NCBI GenBank assembly: GCA_949283905.1
Contig: CASDUB010000020.1
Coordinates: forward strand, 1 to 6,005
Direction of reading: 5' to 3'
Source of the DNA: an uncultured Lachnospiraceae bacterium
Lineage (GTDB): Bacteria; Bacillota; Clostridia; Lachnospirales; Lachnospiraceae
DNA length: 6,005 bases
A program made the position numbers and the translations under genes. Positions 1 through 5,703 of the stretch are shown piece by piece. The notes beneath the pieces were generated by a model. That model saw only the letters and a program-made list of their open reading frames with translations. It was not told the DNA's origin and did not search any database. Each line of letters starts with the position of its first letter. Position 1 is the first letter of the stretch.

Positions 1-479
1 TCGATTTCAAGAATCTGTGTCATGAGTTCTTTTCCAAATTTATTTCCTTCGCTCGCAAACTCAATAAAAAGCTCTTTAAGATTTCTGAGCATCGCTTCTT
101 TCTGCTCATCTGATTCGAACTTCATCTCTTCGTCATAATAAGGCAGGATATCAGCCTCAAGATAAGGATCGGTCATTGAAAAATCAATGATCTGTGCCCT
201 TGTCAGTCCTTCGCATAATACTCTGATAAGATTATTCGGAAGCTTGATAACCTGTTTAATGACTCCTATAGTTCCGATTTTATATACATCTTCGAGTTCA
301 GGATATTCTTCATTGATATCTTTCTGCGCTACTAGAAAGACCTTCTGATCCTGAAGCATTGCCTTTTCAACCGCCTTTACAGAGCGGCTTCTGCTGACAT
401 CGAAGTGCATTATCATATCCGGCATCACAAGCGTTCCGCGAAGCGCTACGGCCGGCATTCTTTTCAATAAATCACTCAT
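1..479 (-). CDS. lon: ATP-dependent protease Lon (LonA type), N-terminal part, cut by window edge
   Basis: Only the first 159 codons lie in the window; the reading frame is open to the edge. Lon is a cytoplasmic AAA+ serine protease that degrades misfolded and some regulatory proteins. The visible part is the N-terminal substrate-binding (LAN/PUA-like) domain. It opens with MSDLLKRMPAVALRGT, followed by a VMPDM segment and a VSRSRSVKAVEKA segment, which correspond to the family's 'PLR..V.FP....P..VGR..S' region. A KIGTIGVIKQV segment and an LPNNLIRVLCEGL segment then match the 'GT.A.I....LP.G..RV...G' region. The AAA+ and Ser-Lys protease domains would lie beyond the edge. The start is set by AGGAG at 484-488, a few bases upstream. 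The gene begins 14 nt after the clpX stop, so the two are almost certainly cotranscribed. The family call is from recognition of the N-domain pattern; completeness cannot be judged. Confidence 0.93.
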   Translation of the reverse strand, partial: MSDLLKRMPAVALRGTLVMPDMIMHFDVSRSRSVKAVEKAMLQDQKVFLVAQKDINEEYPELEDVYKIGTIGVIKQVIKLPNNLIRVLCEGLTRAQIIDFSMTDPYLEADILPYYDEEMKFESDEQKEAMLRNLKELFIEFASEGNKFGKELMTQILEI

Positions 480-483
480 ATTT

Positions 484-488
484 CTCCT
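484..488 (-). promoter_or_regulatory. Ribosome binding site of lon
   Basis: AGGAG on the minus strand lies 4 nt before the lon ATG (477-479) and inside the 14-nt gap after the clpX stop codon. It supports this ATG as the lon start. The tight spacing is consistent with cotranscription and possibly translational coupling with clpX. Confidence 0.75.
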
Positions 489-493
489 GTTTA

Positions 494-1837
494 TCAACTG
501 ACAGCTTTTTTGCCTTCTCTTTTTTGTCTTTTGGCAGGCTCTTTATCTGTCTCTGCTTCTATATGTGTATCTTCTGTACCTCGTGTATCTTCTGTTTTAT
601 TTTCTTTTCTTATGATCCTCGGAGCTTCTGTTCCTTCGACTGCTTCTTTCGTTATCTCACATGAAACAATGCTCTCATCAGACGGAGTTTCAAACATAAC
701 GTCCATCATAGTATTTTCCATGATCGCCCGAAGTCCTCTGGCTCCTGTTTTTCTCTGAACGGCAGCTTTCGCTATAGCTCGAAGCGCGTCATCCGTAAAT
801 GTAAGCTTAACGCCGTCAAGCTCAAAAAGTTTTTTGTACTGTTTTACAAGACTGTTCTTCGGCTCTGTCAGGATGGTTACAAGCGCATCCTCATCTACCG
901 CGTCAAGGCTTACGACAACGGGAATTCGTCCGACAAATTCCGGAATCAGACCGAATTTGATCAGATCCTGCGGCATTACTTCTTTAAGAAGTTCTCCGAC
1001 ATTGCTGTCGTCAATAACGCCAAGATCAGCGTTAAATCCCATTGATTTAGTGTCTTTTCTCTGTTTGATCACTCTGTCGAGTCCCTCAAACGCGCCGCCG
1101 CAAATGAAAAGTATATTTGTTGTATCTATCTGAATATATTCCTGCTGCGGATGTTTTCTTCCGCCCTTAGGAGGAACATTCGCAATCGTTCCTTCTACTA
1201 TTTTTAAAAGCGCCTGCTGTACGCCTTCTCCGGAAACATCTCTTGTTATAGACGCATTTTCTGATTTTCTTGTGATCTTATCGATCTCATCGATATAAAT
1301 AATACCTCTCTGAGCACGCTCAACGTCATAATCAGCCGCCTGTATAAGTCTGAGAAGAATATTTTCCACGTCCTCGCCCACATATCCGGCTTCCGTAAGA
1401 TTTGTCGCGTCTGTTATAGCAAACGGAACATTTAATATTCTCGCAAGTGTCTGCGCAAGAAGAGTTTTTCCCGAACCTGTAGGACCGAGCATAAGAATAT
1501 TGCTCTTCTGAAGTTCAACATCTGTCTGCTCTGCGCTTAACACCCTCTTATAATGATTGTATACAGAAACAGCAAGCGTTTTCTTCGCTTCCTCCTGCCC
1601 GATAACATATTCATCAAGGATCTCTTTTATTTCTTTCGGTTTCATGAGCACGATATCGCTGTCATTGATTTCTTCATGCTCTTCAAAATAATCTTCTTCC
1701 GCCAGTATCTCCCTGCAAAGATCAACACACTCGTTACATATAAATATTCCGGCCGGTCCGGCGATCATTTTCTGAACCTGTCCTTCCGCTTTTCCGCAAA
1801 ACGAACATCTTGCCACTGATATACCTTTGCTGCTCAT
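494..1837 (-). CDS. clpX: ATP-dependent Clp protease ATP-binding subunit ClpX
   Basis: ClpX is the hexameric AAA+ unfoldase that feeds substrates to ClpP in the cytoplasm. The chosen start gives 447 residues. The zinc-binding domain has cysteines at 11, 14, 34 and 37. Walker A is GPTGSGKT (118-125), the pore-1 loop is GYVG (151-154), and Walker B is IIYIDEID with Asp183-Glu184. The RKH pore loop is at 227-229, the ClpP-docking loop reads MGF (266-268, the family's IGF-type motif), and sensor 2 is GARGLR (365-370). All key elements are present, so the protein should be active with the ClpP encoded just upstream. An in-frame ATG at 1876 would add 13 residues, but it lies inside the terminator hairpin and lacks a ribosome binding site. 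The ATG at 1837 has GAGGAG 6 nt upstream. The last ~37 residues are a highly charged tail with a TEDT duplication, longer than the ~424-residue E. coli protein. Confidence 0.97.
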   Translation of the reverse strand: MSSKGISVARCSFCGKAEGQVQKMIAGPAGIFICNECVDLCREILAEEDYFEEHEEINDSDIVLMKPKEIKEILDEYVIGQEEAKKTLAVSVYNHYKRVLSAEQTDVELQKSNILMLGPTGSGKTLLAQTLARILNVPFAITDATNLTEAGYVGEDVENILLRLIQAADYDVERAQRGIIYIDEIDKITRKSENASITRDVSGEGVQQALLKIVEGTIANVPPKGGRKHPQQEYIQIDTTNILFICGGAFEGLDRVIKQRKDTKSMGFNADLGVIDDSNVGELLKEVMPQDLIKFGLIPEFVGRIPVVVSLDAVDEDALVTILTEPKNSLVKQYKKLFELDGVKLTFTDDALRAIAKAAVQRKTGARGLRAIMENTMMDVMFETPSDESIVSCEITKEAVEGTEAPRIIRKENKTEDTRGTEDTHIEAETDKEPAKRQKREGKKAVS

Positions 1838-1843
1838 CGTATT

Positions 1844-1849
1844 CTCCTC
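1844..1849 (-). promoter_or_regulatory. Ribosome binding site deciding the clpX start
   Basis: GAGGAG on the minus strand lies 6 nt before the ATG at 1837. It selects the start that begins [11 protein letters not shown], directly ahead of the zinc-finger cysteines, over the upstream in-frame ATG at 1876. Confidence 0.85.
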
Positions 1850-1862
1850 TATCCAGAAATTT

Positions 1863-1890
1863 AATTTAAATCTCAAAAAAGGGGCATCAA
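1863..1890 (-). promoter_or_regulatory. Possible weak promoter for clpX-lon overlapping the clpP terminator
   Basis: A -35-like TTGATG (1885-1890) and a -10-like TAAATT (1863-1868) are separated by 16 nt. Each matches the SigA consensus at 4 of 6 positions. The -35 lies in the descending arm of the terminator hairpin and the -10 just beyond its T-run. Transcription from here would give a short 5' UTR ending in the clpX ribosome binding site. The region is AT-rich, so such matches can arise by chance. The alternative is that clpX is reached only by read-through of the terminator. Confidence 0.3.
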
Positions 1891-1924
1891 AACTAAGGTC
1901 TAAACCTTATTTGAAACACCCCTT
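1875..1924 (-). terminator. Rho-independent terminator after clpP
   Basis: On the minus strand, starting 5 nt after the clpP stop, there is a long interrupted hairpin. AAGGGG (1919-1924) pairs with CCCCTT (1879-1884), TCAAA (1910-1914) pairs with TTTGA (1887-1891), and TAAGG (1905-1909) pairs with CCTTA (1894-1898). The loop is TTTAGA and there are two small internal bulges. A run of six T (1875-1880) follows the CCCC arm, partly shared with the stem base. There is no comparable T-run on the plus strand, so it works in the direction of tig-clpP transcription. It probably reduces, rather than abolishes, transcription into clpX-lon. Confidence 0.85.
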
Positions 1925-1929
1925 CAAAA

Positions 1930-2511
1930 TTATCTCTTTGTGATTACCTCGTCGATAAGGCCGTATTCTTTTGCCTCTTCGGCGCTCATAAAATTATCTC
2001 TTTCCGTATCAAGCTCAATACGCGATAATTCCTGTCCTGTATTTTCAGCTAAAATCGTATTGAGTTTTTTACGTGTTTTTAAAATATGTTCAGCCGCGAT
2101 CTGAATTTCGGTTGCCTGACCCTGCGCTCCGCCCAGCGGCTGATGAATCATGATCTCTGCGTTTGGAAGAGCCAGTCTCTTGCCTTTTGCTCCGCCTGAA
2201 AGAAGGAATGCTCCCATACTTGCAGCCATACCGATACAGATAGTAGAAACATCGCATTTAATGTACTGCATCGTATCGTAAATAGCCATACCGGCTGTGA
2301 CCGATCCGCCCGGGCTGTTTATGTATAAATTAATATCTTTGTTAGGATCTTCCGCTTCAAGGAAAAGGAGCTGCGCAACAACAAGCGATGCTGTAACATC
2401 ATTCACCTCTTCACCGAGAAAGATAATTCTGTCTTTAAGAAGTCTTGAATAGATATCAAATGTTCTTTCACCGTTTCCGGTCTGTTCTATTACATATGGC
2501 ACCAGACTCAT
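1930..2511 (-). CDS. clpP: ATP-dependent Clp protease proteolytic subunit ClpP
   Basis: ClpP is the tetradecameric serine protease chamber that works with ClpX (encoded next) and possibly other Clp ATPases in the cytoplasm. The protein has 193 residues, the normal length for the family. The catalytic triad is visible: Ser98 in GMAASMGAF, His123 in MIHQP, and Asp172 in LDTERDNF. The oxyanion-hole and strand region [18 protein letters not shown] (64-81) is intact. A short N-terminal segment ([11 protein letters not shown]) resembles the processed or flexible N-terminus of ClpP1-type proteins. AGGAGG (2519-2524) lies 7 nt before the ATG and fixes the start. The gap to tig is only 29 nt with no promoter that I can see, so tig and clpP are most likely one transcript. 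That transcript ends at the hairpin just downstream. Confidence 0.98.
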   Translation of the reverse strand: MSLVPYVIEQTGNGERTFDIYSRLLKDRIIFLGEEVNDVTASLVVAQLLFLEAEDPNKDINLYINSPGGSVTAGMAIYDTMQYIKCDVSTICIGMAASMGAFLLSGGAKGKRLALPNAEIMIHQPLGGAQGQATEIQIAAEHILKTRKKLNTILAENTGQELSRIELDTERDNFMSAEEAKEYGLIDEVITKR

Positions 2512-2540
2512 GCTTCTGCCTCCTTTTGTTTTGCCAAAGA

Positions 2541-3866
2541 TTATTCAGCTTTTTCCTCTGCTGCTTCTTCAGCTTTTGCCTCTACTTCTACAGCGCTGTT
2601 ACCTACGAGCTCTGCAGCAAGCTCTGTTCTCATATTCTCTTTGAACTGAACCATGTAAGCATCATTGAAGATCTCTTTAAGTTTATCAACTTCCATACCG
2701 TATGCTTTAGCCATATCGGCAAGTTTCTCTTCAACTTTCTCATCTGTAACTTCAATATTTTCAACTTCAGCGATCTTCTCAAGAACAAACTGTGTACGAA
2801 GCTGCTGGATAGCTTCAGGTTTCATGTTCTCTTTGACATCTTCGATCTTCTGACCTGACATTGTAAGATACTGTTCAAGATCCATGCCCTGCATTCTCAT
2901 GTTGTTAGCTGTCTGTTCGAACATGTTGTTAACCTGTTCTTCAACAAGAAGATCTGAAAGATCTACTGTAGCGTTTGCGATAGCTTTGTCCATTGCAGCG
3001 TTGATCTTAGCGTTCTCGGCATTTTTAGCTTTACGCTCTTCAATAGTCTTTTTAAGACTTTCTTTGTACTCTGCAAGTGTATCAAACTCTGATACATCCT
3101 GTGCGAATTCATCGTCAAGCTCAGGAAGCTCAAGTTTCTCGATGCGTTTTACTGTGCAGTGGAATACAGCTTCTTTTCCGGCGAGATCTTTCGCATGATA
3201 GTCTTCAGGGAATGTAACTACTACATCTTTTTCTTCTCCTGTAGATACGCCTACAAGCTGATCTTCAAATCCCGGAATAAACTGTCCTGAACCGAGAACA
3301 AGATGATGATCCTGTGCTGTGCCGCCGTCAAAAGCAACGCCATCGATAGTTCCTGCGTAGTCGATAACTACTGTATCATCCATCTGAGCTGCTCTGTCAT
3401 CAACAGTTACTGTTCTGCTGTTCTTGCTCTGCTCTGATTTAAGTTCTGCTTCTACATCTTCGTCTGTTACAACGATCTCTGTTTTCGGAACCTCTACGCC
3501 CTTGTACTGTCCGAGAACAACTTCAGGAGTAACTCCAACTTCTGCCGTAAAGATAAAATCTTTTCCTTTTTCGATCTGAACGATGTCGATCAAAGGACGT
3601 GTTAAGATTTTGAGTTCGCTTTCCTCAGCAGCTTTCGGATAATTATCTGTAAGGCAGATGTTTGCTGCTTCCTCATAAAATACTTCTACGCCGTACATTT
3701 TTTCTACAAGCTGTTTCGGAACTTTTCCTTTACGGAATCCCGGAACCGAGAAGTTCTTTTTCATCTTTTTATATGCTGAGTCAATAGCTTTTACAAACTC
3801 CTCTGCCGGAACTGTAACCGTGAGTTTAGCTGTACTCTTCTCTAAATTTTCTACCTGAACGCTCAT
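2541..3866 (-). CDS. tig: Trigger factor, ribosome-associated chaperone and peptidyl-prolyl isomerase
   Basis: Trigger factor binds the ribosomal exit tunnel and shields nascent chains. With the chosen start it has 441 residues, close to the family's usual 430-450. The N-terminal ribosome-binding domain holds the signature GFRKGKVP at 43-50, the same position as in E. coli. An FKBP-type isomerase domain spans about 155-243 ([11 protein letters not shown], then [13 protein letters not shown] at 195-207). The C-terminal helical chaperone arms cover about 245-425, and the tail is acidic and Ala/Glu-rich. A longer frame opens at 3959, but its extra 31 residues overlap the promoter and 5' UTR and do not look like trigger factor. 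The ATG at 3866 has AGGAGG 9 nt upstream, whereas the ATG at 3875 directly abuts that site. A good promoter lies ~100 nt upstream. It precedes clpP, as in many Firmicutes. Confidence 0.97.
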   Translation of the reverse strand: MSVQVENLEKSTAKLTVTVPAEEFVKAIDSAYKKMKKNFSVPGFRKGKVPKQLVEKMYGVEVFYEEAANICLTDNYPKAAEESELKILTRPLIDIVQIEKGKDFIFTAEVGVTPEVVLGQYKGVEVPKTEIVVTDEDVEAELKSEQSKNSRTVTVDDRAAQMDDTVVIDYAGTIDGVAFDGGTAQDHHLVLGSGQFIPGFEDQLVGVSTGEEKDVVVTFPEDYHAKDLAGKEAVFHCTVKRIEKLELPELDDEFAQDVSEFDTLAEYKESLKKTIEERKAKNAENAKINAAMDKAIANATVDLSDLLVEEQVNNMFEQTANNMRMQGMDLEQYLTMSGQKIEDVKENMKPEAIQQLRTQFVLEKIAEVENIEVTDEKVEEKLADMAKAYGMEVDKLKEIFNDAYMVQFKENMRTELAAELVGNSAVEVEAKAEEAAEEKAE

Positions 3867-3875
3867 TGTGTTCAT

Positions 3876-3881
3876 CCTCCT
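3876..3881 (-). promoter_or_regulatory. Ribosome binding site deciding the tig start
   Basis: A full AGGAGG on the minus strand lies 9 nt before the ATG at 3866, giving a protein that begins [10 protein letters not shown] as in other trigger factors. The in-frame ATG at 3875 follows the motif with no spacer and is therefore unlikely to be used. Confidence 0.85.
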
Positions 3882-3969
3882 ACTTATATATAAATAATTG
3901 TAATTTTTTCGCAATGTATTATAAACCTGATAAAACAGGACAGTCTTCCACCATCGCAATCATTTCGAA

Positions 3970-3998
3970 ATTATATCACGATGATTTTGAATACGCAA
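3970..3998 (-). promoter_or_regulatory. SigA-type promoter of tig-clpP
   Basis: The -35 is TTGCGT (3993-3998). The spacer is 17 nt and the -10 is a perfect TATAAT (3970-3975). A TGA directly before the -10 makes it an extended -10. Predicted transcription would start near 3963 and give a 5' UTR of roughly 97 nt. That UTR contains only a weak 4-bp CCTG/CAGG hairpin (3926-3939) and a second TATAAT (3918-3923) with no usable -35. I see no CIRCE element and no CtsR-type heptad repeat here, so nothing points to classical heat-shock repression. Confidence 0.8.
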
Positions 3999-4044
3999 GT
4001 AAATTTATAGCCTTATTCAACTTTCTGCCCATCAGATCCCACTT

Positions 4045-5442
4045 TTATCCCACATGCAATACTTGTATAAAAAGCAGCCATGCAAGGCCGTAATATGCAA
4101 TTACTGCTACAAAGTCATTAACTGTAGTAATCAGCGGTCCTGATGCAACGGCCGGGTCAACATGAAGACTGTGAAAGATCATAGGTATGATCGTACCCAC
4201 CAGACTCGAAATAACCATTGCGATGACCAGTGCTATCCCAACGCAAAGAGCAATAGAAAACGCTTCATATACATTGCCGTGTTTAACTATCATCGTATAT
4301 ATACCGACAAAAGCAAATGCTATTATTCCTAAAAGAAGACCGTTGGAAAATCCTACTCTCATTTCCTTTAATGCAAGATATCTTTTCTTTTCGCCCGTAA
4401 GATTTTCATCCATAAGCACTCTGATCGTTACGGCAAGGGACTGCGTTCCGACATTTCCCGCCATATCAAGGATAAGCGACTGGAAGCTTATTATAATAGG
4501 TACAACGGCAACTATCGTTTCAAACATTCCGATAAAAGATGATACGGCCATACCGAGGAAAAGCAGGATCAAAAGCCACGGGAGACGCTTTTTCATGCTT
4601 TCCTTATTCGTTTCATTTAAGTCTTCTTCAGCGGTAAGACCTCCCAGCTTCGCATAATCATCGCCCAGCTCTTCATCGACTACTTCAACTATATTTTGCG
4701 CAGTAATGATTCCGACTATCTGTCCGTCGTCTGTAAGAACCGGTATTGAATCTTCCGCATAATCTTTTATGCGTTCAATACAATCGCTTATCTTTTCATG
4801 ATCGTAAACAAAAGGATAAGACGTCGTTACAATATCCTCAAGTTTTTCATAATCTCTGGCAATTATAAGATCTTTCAGATCAATTGCTCCGCAGAACACA
4901 TCATTTTCATCCGTCACATATATTGTAGAAATATTGTCATTATCGCCTGCCTGTTTAACAAGCTCGCGCATAGCCTGACGGATCGATATATTGTTTGGAA
5001 TAACAACATAATTGGTAGTTATGATGCTTCCGACTTCATCGTCATCGTAGGATCGGATAAGGTGAATATCACGGCTTGCTTCCTCGTCCAGCATCCCGAC
5101 AAGTTTTTCCTGCGTTTCCTCATCCATTTCTTCGAGTACGTCTACCGCATCGTCAGAATCCATGTTTGAAATAACTTCCGCCGCCTGCTTAAGCCCCATT
5201 TCTTCAAGGTAGATTTCCACATCGTCATCAATATAACTGAGAATCTCCGAGAATGTTTCAGGCCCTATAATATCATACAGGCGTTTACGTTCCTCGGCAT
5301 TTAACTGTACAAAAGCATCAGCTATATCGTTCTCGTGATAATCTGCAAGCCTTTCTCTGATCTCATCCTTCGGCAGATCGCTTTTTATAATGCCGAGCAG
5401 TTCCTCTACATAATTTTGTCCTTTTAATACTTTGTTTTCCAT
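4045..5442 (-). CDS. mgtE: Magnesium transporter MgtE
   Basis: MgtE is a homodimeric Mg2+-gated channel/transporter in the cytoplasmic membrane. The 465 residues show the full architecture. An acidic N-terminal helical domain (about 1-135) is followed by two CBS domains (about 138-200 and 205-262), a connecting helix (about 265-285) and five membrane segments (about 287-306, 308-327, 363-386, 393-423, 436-462). The family signatures DMAGNVGTQS (326-335) and DPAVASGPLITTVNDF (429-444) are intact. By alignment from memory, Asp443 corresponds to the pore Asp432 of Thermus MgtE. The cytosolic domains are rich in Asp and Glu, as expected for the Mg2+-sensing part that closes the channel when Mg2+ is high. 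AAGGAGGT centred at 5449-5454 lies 6 nt before the ATG. Upstream are a terminator and a small ORF rather than a clear dedicated promoter. I see no terminator between mgtE and tig. Confidence 0.97.
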   Translation of the reverse strand: MENKVLKGQNYVEELLGIIKSDLPKDEIRERLADYHENDIADAFVQLNAEERKRLYDIIGPETFSEILSYIDDDVEIYLEEMGLKQAAEVISNMDSDDAVDVLEEMDEETQEKLVGMLDEEASRDIHLIRSYDDDEVGSIITTNYVVIPNNISIRQAMRELVKQAGDNDNISTIYVTDENDVFCGAIDLKDLIIARDYEKLEDIVTTSYPFVYDHEKISDCIERIKDYAEDSIPVLTDDGQIVGIITAQNIVEVVDEELGDDYAKLGGLTAEEDLNETNKESMKKRLPWLLILLFLGMAVSSFIGMFETIVAVVPIIISFQSLILDMAGNVGTQSLAVTIRVLMDENLTGEKKRYLALKEMRVGFSNGLLLGIIAFAFVGIYTMIVKHGNVYEAFSIALCVGIALVIAMVISSLVGTIIPMIFHSLHVDPAVASGPLITTVNDFVAVIAYYGLAWLLFIQVLHVG

Positions 5443-5486
5443 CTCTTACCTCCTTACTTTTTCAACGTAAGTGCTCGAGAAAGAAT

Positions 5487-5513
5487 AAAAAAAGCCGCTC
5501 AAACAAAGCAGCT
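5487..5513 (-). terminator. Intrinsic terminator between the small ORF and mgtE, possible attenuator
   Basis: On the minus strand AGCTGCT (5507-5513) pairs with AGCGGCT (5493-5499), with one G-U pair and a 7-nt loop (5500-5506). A run of seven T (5487-5493) follows, its first T shared with the last base pair. It lies 11 nt after the small-ORF stop and 44 nt before the mgtE start. No convincing promoter follows it, so mgtE expression probably depends at least partly on transcription passing this site. Confidence 0.85.
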
Positions 5514-5552
5514 GTTACATTTGATTATTCAAAAGTGAAAATGGACAACTGC
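5508..5552 (-). promoter_or_regulatory. Candidate antiterminator pairing in the mgtE leader
   Basis: In the minus-strand RNA, GCAGUUGU (5545-5552, near the 3' end of the small ORF) can pair with ACAGCUGC (5508-5515), which is most of the left arm of the terminator. This gives 8 bp, seven Watson-Crick and one G-U, with a 29-nt loop. It would prevent the terminator from forming. The same 5545-5552 segment is also used by the large leader hairpin, so the two structures exclude each other. This is a pairing observation; a regulatory role is inferred. Confidence 0.45.
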
Positions 5553-5617
5553 TTTTCAAACGCTTTATTTATTTTTTCCCAATTCCGACTTCGTCCCATA
5601 TTGTCACAACTGTCCAT
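5525..5617 (-). CDS. Small ORF of 30 codons in the mgtE leader, candidate leader peptide
   Basis: This complete ATG-to-TAA frame encodes 30 residues. It begins MDSCDNMGRSRNWEK, continues with a basic, amphipathic-looking KINKAFEKQL stretch, and ends SIFTFE. I do not recognise the family. It is too short for a confident homology call, has no signal peptide, and has no membrane segment. What supports it as a real gene is its setting: a near-ideal ribosome binding site 7 nt upstream, a promoter at the right distance, and an intrinsic terminator just after the stop. It contains no run of identical codons of the kind seen in amino-acid attenuators. The N-terminus has Asp at positions 2 and 5. Its two ends are complementary at the RNA level, so its translation could control the downstream terminator and hence mgtE. 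It could equally be an independent small protein gene. Confidence 0.6.
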   Translation of the reverse strand: MDSCDNMGRSRNWEKINKAFEKQLSIFTFE

Positions 5618-5625
5618 TTTTTCAC
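5535..5625 (-). promoter_or_regulatory. Large leader hairpin enclosing the small ORF
   Basis: In the minus-strand RNA, GUGAAAA (5619-5625) pairs with UUUUCAC (5535-5541), UGGACA (5611-5616) with UGUCCA (5542-5547), and GUUGU (5606-5610) with GCAGU (5548-5552, three G-U pairs). This makes 18 bp interrupted only by a 2-nt AA bulge (5617-5618). The stem contains the 3' edge of the ribosome binding site and the start codon. If it forms, it could mask initiation and would leave the downstream terminator free to fold. A translating ribosome would disrupt it. The complementarity is seen directly; the function is inferred. Confidence 0.55.
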
Positions 5626-5630
5626 CTCCC
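5623..5630 (-). promoter_or_regulatory. Strong ribosome binding site of the 30-codon ORF
   Basis: GGGAGGTG on the minus strand has its GGAGG core at 5625-5629, 7 nt before the ATG at 5617. Its strength is the main reason for calling such a short ORF. Its last three bases take part in the large leader hairpin. Confidence 0.8.
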
Positions 5631-5651
5631 TGAACTTTTCTGTACATTATA

Positions 5652-5680
5652 AATCTAACATTCTGGCATCAGACAGTCAA
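5652..5680 (-). promoter_or_regulatory. Promoter for the small ORF and, by read-through, mgtE
   Basis: The -35 is TTGACT (5675-5680, 5 of 6 matches to consensus). The spacer is 17 nt and the -10 is TAGATT (5652-5657), preceded by TGT, which makes an extended -10. A perfect TATAAT lies immediately downstream (5646-5651) but has no good -35 at normal spacing. Transcription would start at about 5640-5645, leaving a short UTR before the ribosome binding site. Confidence 0.65.
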
Positions 5681-5703
5681 CTGCGTCTTTCTCTATATAT
5701 GAT

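Noticed and set aside
1838..1876. Longer clpX reading frame starting at 1876
   Set aside because: The added residues overlap the terminator T-run, lack a ribosome binding site and precede the normal ClpX N-terminus. The ATG at 1837 has GAGGAG at good spacing.
3918..3923. Second TATAAT in the tig 5' UTR as an additional promoter
   Set aside because: No sequence resembling a -35 is present at 15-19 nt upstream, and the region is AT-rich. The upstream promoter at 3970-3998 is far better.
3867..3959. Longer tig reading frame starting at 3959
   Set aside because: The extra 31 residues are translated from the 5' UTR downstream of the predicted start of transcription and do not resemble trigger factor. 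AGGAGG places the start at 3866.
510..5169. Plus-strand open frames opposite clpX, clpP, tig and mgtE
   Set aside because: Each lies antisense to a well-supported gene, has no family resemblance and lacks a good ribosome binding site. They are shadows of the codon use on the minus strand.
5482..5487. TATTCT after the terminator as the mgtE promoter -10
   Set aside because: It matches at 4 of 6 positions, but nothing like TTGACA lies at normal spacing; the nearest candidate (TTGTTT) is only 13 nt away and inside the hairpin loop.
5443..5700. M-box (ykoK) magnesium riboswitch upstream of mgtE
   Set aside because: This would be the usual Mg2+ control for Firmicutes mgtE. I could not find its conserved GGUGAGGCUCC-like core or the expected multi-stem layout; the region is instead occupied by a small ORF and an attenuator-like hairpin.
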